DNA of 64,000 nt, taken from contig NC_049980.1 of the NCBI RefSeq assembly GCF_000003815.2, forward strand, positions 30,993,045 through 31,057,044, given 5' to 3'. Under the pieces are notes generated by a model. That model was not told the origin of the DNA and ran no database searches. It saw nothing but the letters and a program-made list of their open reading frames with translations. Below are positions 51,318-60,300 of this stretch, one piece after another. Position 1 is the first letter of the stretch. Each line of letters opens with the position of its first letter. The stretch comes from Branchiostoma floridae. Taxonomy: Eukaryota; Chordata; Leptocardii; Amphioxiformes; Branchiostomatidae. The position numbers and the translations under genes were made by a program.

Positions 51318-54300
51318 GTAAGGCTGCGCTTAAAGTTCAATTGAAAAATCAACATAGAGATCACGTAGAGACCGGTAATTTCACGGGCTTTGAAGTAAAT
51401 CACCTTCTAAATGTAGAATACGACAATCTAGATGATTTACATTAAGCTGAGATTCTGTTTCTTACGTTCTTACTTATGTCAAAAGCATAAAGCAAAAAGT
51501 TTTAAGGTCCCATGATTAAATGATAAGTTCTATAATAATTTGGTATCATCTACGTATCCATGATACTAGCCTAGCAAATAAAGTGACGCCATTATTTCTA
51601 AACACTTCAGATAAAACAGACAAAACATGGCATGATAATTGGATAGAGAACCCTATGAAATAGCAACATACAAATAGCAGAATATACACATGTAGTTCCT
51701 TGCCAAATCGCCGTGAGCAAGGTAACAATTAAGTTCATGTTCAACTCACAGCGCTATTTTCCCGACTACGACAGGTTGTAACGTACCGCTTGGTATGGCG
51801 AGTAGGTGGATAACAGACGACCAGATCACCGCATCGTCAGCCGACGTGGGTTACCCGACATCCTCTGCCCGTCTCCATGGTAACGGCTGCTGGATACCTT
51901 CCATTCCTCAGAGTTCCTGGCTGCAAGTGGAGTTCGCCATGACTATGATCTTAACTGGCATCAGGTTAGTAGACTTTATGGCATGATATAAGACATAAAT
52001 AGATCAAACTTGCTATCCAAGATAAAGAAAATAAGCAAGTTCTAGGTTTCAACTGCGCATGTGCTAGGTCAAAATTGAAAAGCAGTTGTACATCACGCCG
52101 CACAGCGCTGTTTAAACCATTAACCAGCTCATACGCACACATCATAGGAAGCCAATTTTAGCGTAAAGTTAGGCCTTCCCAAGTGAATCTGCAAGTACTA
52201 TCTTGTACTGGCTTTTGCAGCATGGCATTTTTTATTCACTTCATTTATCCTCTCCATCTAGAACTCAAGGCTTTAGGACCGGATGGATAACCAAGTACAT
52301 GGTCGAGTACTCCGAGACACTGACTTCAGCATGGATAACATGCAACGCATTCATAACAACCGACCAGGTGAATTACCTCTATACTCCGACTGAAATAGAT
52401 AATATTAAAAGATGTATCGTCCAATGTAAATTAGCATAAATATGAATGGCAGTTTTGTTACGTTCAGTTTGCCAGTAGTAGTTATAAGCTAGTTCATAAT
52501 GGGAAATATTTACGTGCCGTGTGATGCTTTGTAGATGATTTGTCAGAAAGAGATGGCAACATATCCTAAAGAGACTTGACAACATGGTCATACATAAAGA
52601 ATCAAAGAGGGCTTTGAACTTTGACATACTACCCACAGTACACCCCGCTGTGCACGTGCAGATCAACCAGTGAACTACGTTATATCATATGTCCTAGTAC
52701 ATGGCAGTATGAAAATAATATTTCCATTTTGTTCCTGTAGCTAACCGGAAACTTTGACGCAGACAGTGTGGTAGAACACATGTTCACAGGTCGGCTCCAG
52801 GCACAGCGCATCAGACTCACACCCTTACAGTTTCACATGAGACCCAGTCTTCGACTTGAAGTCATTGGATGCGGTGAGTTGCTTTTACAGTTTTTTTTTT
52901 ATAAACCCTTAAGACTGATTTTAATGCAAAATCTAATAAAAATAAGTGTAGACCTTCTAGAAAACGAAACGCGTGGGGAAAACTCAAGTTCGAAACCTGC
53001 CGTGTCACCGATCTTGTGCCCTTGGGAAAGGCACTTTACACGGCTTTCCTCACTTTACTCAGGTTAAAATGAGTACCTTCGGCTAGGGCCGTCCCTCAGA
53101 TAGGACGTTAAATTGAGGTCCCGTGTTTGCGGAGAGCCACACCTCGAGCACGTTAAAGAACCCACCACACGTGCTATGGTGCGGTGTGGGTGGTCCAAAA
53201 CCTACAGTACCATGGCCGCACCTGGGGCAATTACTGTCGTATTGAGGTCACCTGAGTGGCGCCGAATGGCAGCTCGCTCCAGACCTCTGCGATTAGCCCC
53301 GGCCCCGCCTACTGTAAGCTCCTCGCAATTCAGCCCCTGGCTGCCAAGAGAGAGTAGTCGGTCCACCCAATAACAATAACAAATAATCGCGAAGACCCAA
53401 AACTCACTGCAGCTTAGGCAGAGCCTCTCTACAGCCTCCGCAATGGTGTTACTACTGCGGAAAGGGTCCGCGAAGACTGTAGAAGGTAAACTTTGGGGCC
53501 TTCTTAGATATTGATGACGTTTCATATAACAAGCAACGACTTTCTGATACGGATTAGAAATCTTACACAACATGTTATCTTCTAACATGCATATTGTTCC
53601 CACTGGCAGACTATGGGACCTGTACATTTGACAGCAGTCCTTGCGGATACATCAGGAACTCCAGCGTCGCTGACTTTATGTGGACGTGGAAGCTTCCGAC
53701 GGGTTCAGAAACCTGGGGACCCACCAGTGATCACACCGCTGGGGCAGGTGGGTGTTTTACCTGATTAACCACTAAGTGACCGAACCAACCATTTGACAGG
53801 TCGTTTAAAGAATTTTATAGATGATGAATATTTTTTTTTTACGTTTGGTATATTTTCTGTCCTTTAAATCATACTTTTACATCGAGCGCCATTCCGGATA
53901 TACAATCAAAACGTCCAATTTTGGTCGGTCAACGACCGTTATCTAGTGGAAAGGGGACATATAATACATACCAAGTACATGTTTACATTGGCTTCTTTGC
54001 AAGATAATTAGGAGACGAAAAGACAACATGGTATCAGAACTTAGATATAAATATAAGTAACGACTTGAGTGTGTCGCCACAATGTCTTGTAAATATATAT
54101 GTTGCAATAAAATAAAAATAAAATAAAACTTTGTAAACATATTTCTTGGCCCCATTACACCCTTTAAGTTCCCGAAGTTACTTTCACCTATTCGACGTAC
54201 CACGAATTTTGACCACGGGAAATTTCTTCCATAACCTTCCGTTGTTTGTAGGAGGCTCCTTTCTGCTTGCCGACGCCACCGGAAGACATGCAGACGACAC

Positions 54301-57300
54301 CGCCATTCTTTCCACGGAGGTTCTTCCACCGACCCCGGCTAAATGTGTCGAGTTCTTCTACCACATGAACAGCCCGGCCGTAGGTAAGCATAACGACCAT
54401 CCAAACGGCGTGCTTATTGACTAAGGGCTTCGCCATTTTGGATAATGAATGCTAAACCTCGCGCTATAGCTAGATTGCATTCCAAATTCGGTGGTAAATT
54501 GAAAATAATATAACATGTATTAACGACAAAGTTCTTTATCCTCAACCACATATTTTTCAATATGATGACCGTGTGTCACCTTCTTCAAGGCAATGGTGAC
54601 ATTATTGCACAGAAGAAAGAGACAGACGGTCAACGAAACGCTGAATCTTGAAAAATATGTGGAACAATTACTTCACACCTTTCGTTTCTCTAATGGTACT
54701 AAATATCCCTTTCTGGTACTATATCTTAAAGTCTCTCTCTCACGTTTGTCTTTTAGGTGCCCTGAATGTCTTCCTAAAGAGAGACGTCATGCCATTGGCG
54801 GAAGCAGTTGCCATGACACCCGCGCGAAGGCTTGTGGGACAGCAGGGGGACGGGTGGCGGAGGGGTGGTGTAGAGGTCACTGTTGACTTTCCTTATGAGG
54901 TAATCTATGTAGTGTTATTGTGTGTGTATTTTTTAAACTAACTGTTTGTTTCAGAGCGCTACCATCATCTGCAAAGATGGAATGATGCCTACCTGTTTGT
55001 TTCTGTATCAGTCAGTCATGGCTAGTCGAGAACATGATACTGTTCCTATGTATATGTACTTGCTCCCTTTCGACAGCATCATCGACTCGCATTATTATAC
55101 TGCCACATAAGAAAAAAACATGAATTTAAAGTGATTTAAAGAGGTGGACAAATTCAACATTTAGGTGTTCAAGACAATCTTGAGAAGGCCTTTACAACCT
55201 TCTTTTATGTGGCGGTATTATGGCACCCGTTGAAATGAAGAGAGTTGATGTTATGTCTCTATTACCCAAAATTGTTGATCTTAAACTCAACGTCCATCTA
55301 ATGCCTTTCTCCCCAAGGTGGTGTTCCAGGCCATTATAGGGCAGGGGGATATTTACGGGTACGGTGATATCGGGCTGGACGACGTGACAGTTCGAGAGGG
55401 GCTATGTCCTTGGCCAGGTAAGCTATGAAGTCCAGAGAGATCATATCAGGTTGGGAAATTTTCCTGGTCAGTACTTACATTTAGTGCTACGAAAGAAAAC
55501 AACAACAAAATGCTTTGAAATTATTCGTTGACACATTTATCTGTTCGCCTGCCACCATTTTGGCGACGCCTCAGGGGCTAGCCTAACAGTATAGTGTGCG
55601 TTCGTTTGGCAAGAATTCCCAGAATTCGATAGGAGATTTTAAATTTTATTTTTGATTTGTTCTAATTGTGAAACCACTTATTCTGTGAAGACTATCAAAA
55701 ATGATTTTGGGGGGCAATTCTAATTCACAGAGTTTGACGACTGCTTGAGCTCCCCTTGCCTGAATAACGGCACGTGCACAGACGGGAAGGACAACTACAC
55801 CTGCACGTGTGGGGAACAGTTCTACGGGCGGAACTGTGAGCACGGTATGTTCCAACCCTTGTTTCACCTGTTTGTCCTATTACTAGATGTTGAAATCTTC
55901 GCGATATAGTTTAGATAGTGTTCGTGGTATTGGCGATGTGCTTTCTTCTATATTAATACAGAATTGTTTCCTTAGACTTAGAACATAGCTCAAACATTCT
56001 TTCATATCATTTTATTGTAGTGTTGGGTTACAACATAATACAGTATGGTGCATTTATATTTCCGCATCAGTATCTACATGTCTAATGCCATAAAATGCTT
56101 GCAGCGTATTATACGTCTATGTCAAATGATATCCAAGTTAATGCTTATAACCATATTGTTCTAGATATTGATGATTGCAAGAGCGCCCCCTGCCTCAACA
56201 ACGGTACCTGCATTGACGGCGACCGGAATTACACCTGCATCTGCAGCGACGCGTTCTATGGAGGCGACTGTGAGATCGGTATGACACGTTTCCTAATTTA
56301 TCTTAAAATCCATATCCTGCAGGTATTTCTCGCCAAAATGTTAAACACTACAGCAAATTGAAAAGTAAATATGCAGAGGAAGCACAGAAGATGACAAGTT
56401 TAATCGATATGATTAAGCATTCAGCTCAGGTTGGCTGAGTTGGCGAAGTATTACCAGGAGGACAAGAGTTATGCTAAATCTAGTATCAAACCGGGATATG
56501 CACATTTCTACGAATTGGTCATGAGTGATGTTTTCATATACGTAGGTCCTTAACCTGTGTCGCGTCCTTGTTTCAGCTGTGCAGTGCTCTCCTCTGACGG
56601 CTCCAGTACACGGGGCGCTGAGTCCTGTCGGAGTGAACTTCTACCAGGCCGAGATCACCTTCACCTGTAACCAGGGGTACGAGCTGATCGGGGCCTCCAG
56701 TACAACGTGCCAGGTGGACCAAATATGGAGTGATTCTGTTCCAACGTGCACACGTAAGACATCGTACACCCGAAGAAACACTGCACATCCGGAAGAATTC
56801 TGCATCAAGAATTCTGTATTCGAGCACAGAATTCTGCCACGACTAAGCGTAGTCAAGTGCAAACCGAATGCAGAAGTATCCAAAAATATATGCAAAAATA
56901 TATCCACCCAAATGCAAGATATTAAACAATACGTCTGTACAAAAATGCCTTGTTTGAGACATGTGATTAAATGTGACGTTTACTTTCGCAAACACTTTCT
57001 CCCACTTTTACCACTTTTAGCTGTACAGTGTCCGGCATTGACGGCCCCAGATAACGGACAGCTGAGTTCTGTCGGACCGTACTACTATCAGGACGTGGTC
57101 ACGTTCACCTGTGACGAGGGGTATGACCTGAACGGGGCCTTGAGCGTGACTTGCCAGGCTAATCAACAATGGAGTGACGCTATTCCAACATGCACATGTA
57201 AGCCAATTGTAATAATTGCATTGCCCTGTTACTTCATGTGCCATTAAAGACCTGACTGTTCGTCATAGAAAATTGCGGATCATTCAGATCATACCTTCCG

Positions 57301-60300
57301 GCAAGAAGGTTTGATAAACCCGCCTTAAGGTGCATGCGGTGTCATAAGGCTTGGTCGGTTCCTGTATCCGAATTAGCCACCGAGTATAAACTAGAAAAGT
57401 AAACTTTACGTACATGTATGACTTTCCCAAAAACGATGTGCAGACTGGACTACTATGATCTTTTGAGTTCAGAATGTCTTACGAACTTACACTTGTCAAC
57501 CGATTTGCAATCAAATTTTGACCTTTCCTAAAAGCACACACTACTAAGTACAAAGTTTCAAAAGAATATATTGTCTTACCAATGCACTGAAGCTGTTATT
57601 TTCTTCTGCATCAGTTGCAGTTTGTGCTCAAGGGGAGACCTTGGCTCTCACAGACTCAGTAACAGAAGGGTACATCACGTCACCTTACTACCCCGGAAAC
57701 TACCCAATCAACATGGACTGTAATTGGACAATCACTGCACCATCAGCCATCCAGCTGGACTTTGTGGGGACGTTTGACATTGAATATGGTCCAACGTACG
57801 TGAATTACACATTCAACCTAATGTTTTCGTCCCTTTAAAAAGCTAAACATGGTTTTATTTGCCATCTGATTTGCACGCTCAGACGTGATTTCGACTAAGC
57901 AATCATGAGAAACATTTTTTAGTGATGATGACTTTCATAGTAAACATTTGATCAAAAGCAGTGATGGAAATTCTGTATCCGTATGGGTATTTTTTTTATT
58001 GAAGTAACCACTCTTTGTGTTCAGTTGCCCGTATGATTATGTGCGAGTCTTCGAGGGACAGATCAGTGCTTCTTCCATCTTGGGCACATTCTGTGGAAGC
58101 TCCCTTCCTGTTCCTCCGACGGTGCGGACGGTCGGCAACGTCATGATAGTTCAGTTCCACTCGGACTACAGCGAGCAAAAAGCAGGTTTCAGGGCCAAGT
58201 ACAGCATCCGTGAGTTTAGCACACTTTGCATCGACCCACAGAATCATTTTTTTTTTTACATTTGTAAAAAGAATTAGAACAATAAACAGATATATACTAT
58301 TTATTACGTGTTTAAGATTCATTAGGGACAAACTATTGAGAATATTCGTGAGGGAGGCTAAATTTTTTCTTAACAAGGCCTATGCTCACAGCAAGTGCCT
58401 ATGCTCACAGCAAGTCTTGACACACCTGTCTTAGCCCATTTACCCATTGTAACCGTCCTTGCGTGAACGTCTTTTTCTTATTTTGAAACACTTTGCAAAC
58501 ATTTTGCAAACATACTACTTGTTTGTTTTATTTGTTGTTTATTGACATTAGAAGTAAAAAAAGTATATATGTCTAACCCAACATGGTCTAATGAAAATAT
58601 AAAAAAAGGATTTTCCTCAACAGCATTGTTTCCTTGTTCCAGCTATACCATGTCCTGCCCTGACGGCCCCAGCAAACGGAGCGCTGAGTTCTGTCGGACC
58701 GCACTACCACCCTGACGTGGTCACGGTCACCTGTAACCAGGGGTATGAGCCAGTCGGAGGCTTCACTTTGACGTGCCAAGCTGACGGCACATGGAGCAAT
58801 GCTGTTCCAACATGCTCACGTAAGACAGTTCACAGTACCATAACACACATATAGAAGGTGGTCAAAAGTATGACAATCAATCAACCTTTTAGTCGTATAC
58901 AATGAAATAAGTTCGTTACGATTAAATAGACTCGTTATCGTTTGAGGTGAATGGGATATATTGAATAGGTTACATAATGTCTGCTTTACCGTAGCATCGT
59001 AGGTAATATGTCAAAGTTGAAGGCCCATAGCCATTATTTATGTATTGGCGGGGGTCTTCAACTTAGACATATTGCCCACAACGCATCACACTGCTCACTT
59101 GGAATCTTAAACTTGCCTATTGGTTGCTGATGATAACAAAAAATGGGTTCGGATGATATTTGGGTTCCAGAAGTATGTGTAGTGCTACGTATTGGATAGA
59201 TAGATCGTTTTTATCGTTCATAAGAGAGGGGTACACTACAGCAGCTAAGAAAAACAACCGGGGGTCTGTATGAAAGTTAGCCGGGAAATATCAGTTGACA
59301 GTAGTGCTGCATGTGCGTTGAAAATGTATCATTCTTTTTCATTCAACTGGTCGGGTTTTATTTGTGACCCCTAACTAAAGGCTATAACTATTTATATATG
59401 TTTCAGATTCAGCTTGTCTTCACGGCGAGAACTTGGCTCTCACAGACTCAGTAACAGAAGGGTACATCTTTTCACCCAACTACCCTGATGGCAACTACCC
59501 GAGTAACGCCGACTGTTTATGGACAATCACTGCACCATCAGTCATCCAGCTGGAGTTTGTGGAGACGTTTGAAATTGAGTTCTATGAGGGGTATGTGCGT
59601 CATCCGCAGTAGTCACAATCACTAATCTAACCTTCCCTGATAATCTAGAATACATTTTTTAATTGAAAATTTTGTACATCAATACAGAATCTTTTATACA
59701 CCAATTTACAAACGATTTATACACGGGTACACTGTTTTCAGACTTACTCTAAGTAAGTAATGAAAGATAGTGGACTCTACCTGAAACATTTTACTCTTTA
59801 GAGCATTATCCAGTTCATGTCTTTTATAATTATATCACGGTGTCTAGCCTTCATCACAAAGTGTACCCTGTGTCTACTAGCTTGCCTTGCTACGATTATG
59901 TCAAAGTCTTCGATGGACGAATCAGCCCTTCCTTTGTCCTTGGCACATTCTGTGGAACTTCCCTTCCTGTTCCTCCAATCGTGCGGACAGTCGGCAACGT
60001 CATGAAAGTTCAGTTCCACACAGACAGCGATAGGCAGTATACAGGTTTCAGGGCCAAATACAGCATCGGTAAGTATTGCACACTTTGTTTTTAGCATGGA
60101 GTTGCCTTTTAGATCCTAGATGCAGTTAGAATAAACTGTAGCTATAAAGAATTAAATGGAGTATGATAACTATGTGAATGTTAACATTGCTCCCTGATTT
60201 TTCTTTAAGCTATTCCGTGTCTCTCCACGCTGACGGCCCCAACCAACGGAGAACTGAGTTCTACCGGACCGCATTACTTCCCGGACGTAGTAACGTTCAC

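Noticed and set aside
53113-53627. ORFs on both strands between F5/8C and MAM2 of gene B
   Set aside because: They sit in a SINE copy and its GC-rich extension within an intron.
56579-57247. 222-codon single ORF across two sushi domains
   Set aside because: It reads through an intron with good splice sites; treated as two exons, with the open intron recorded as a finding.
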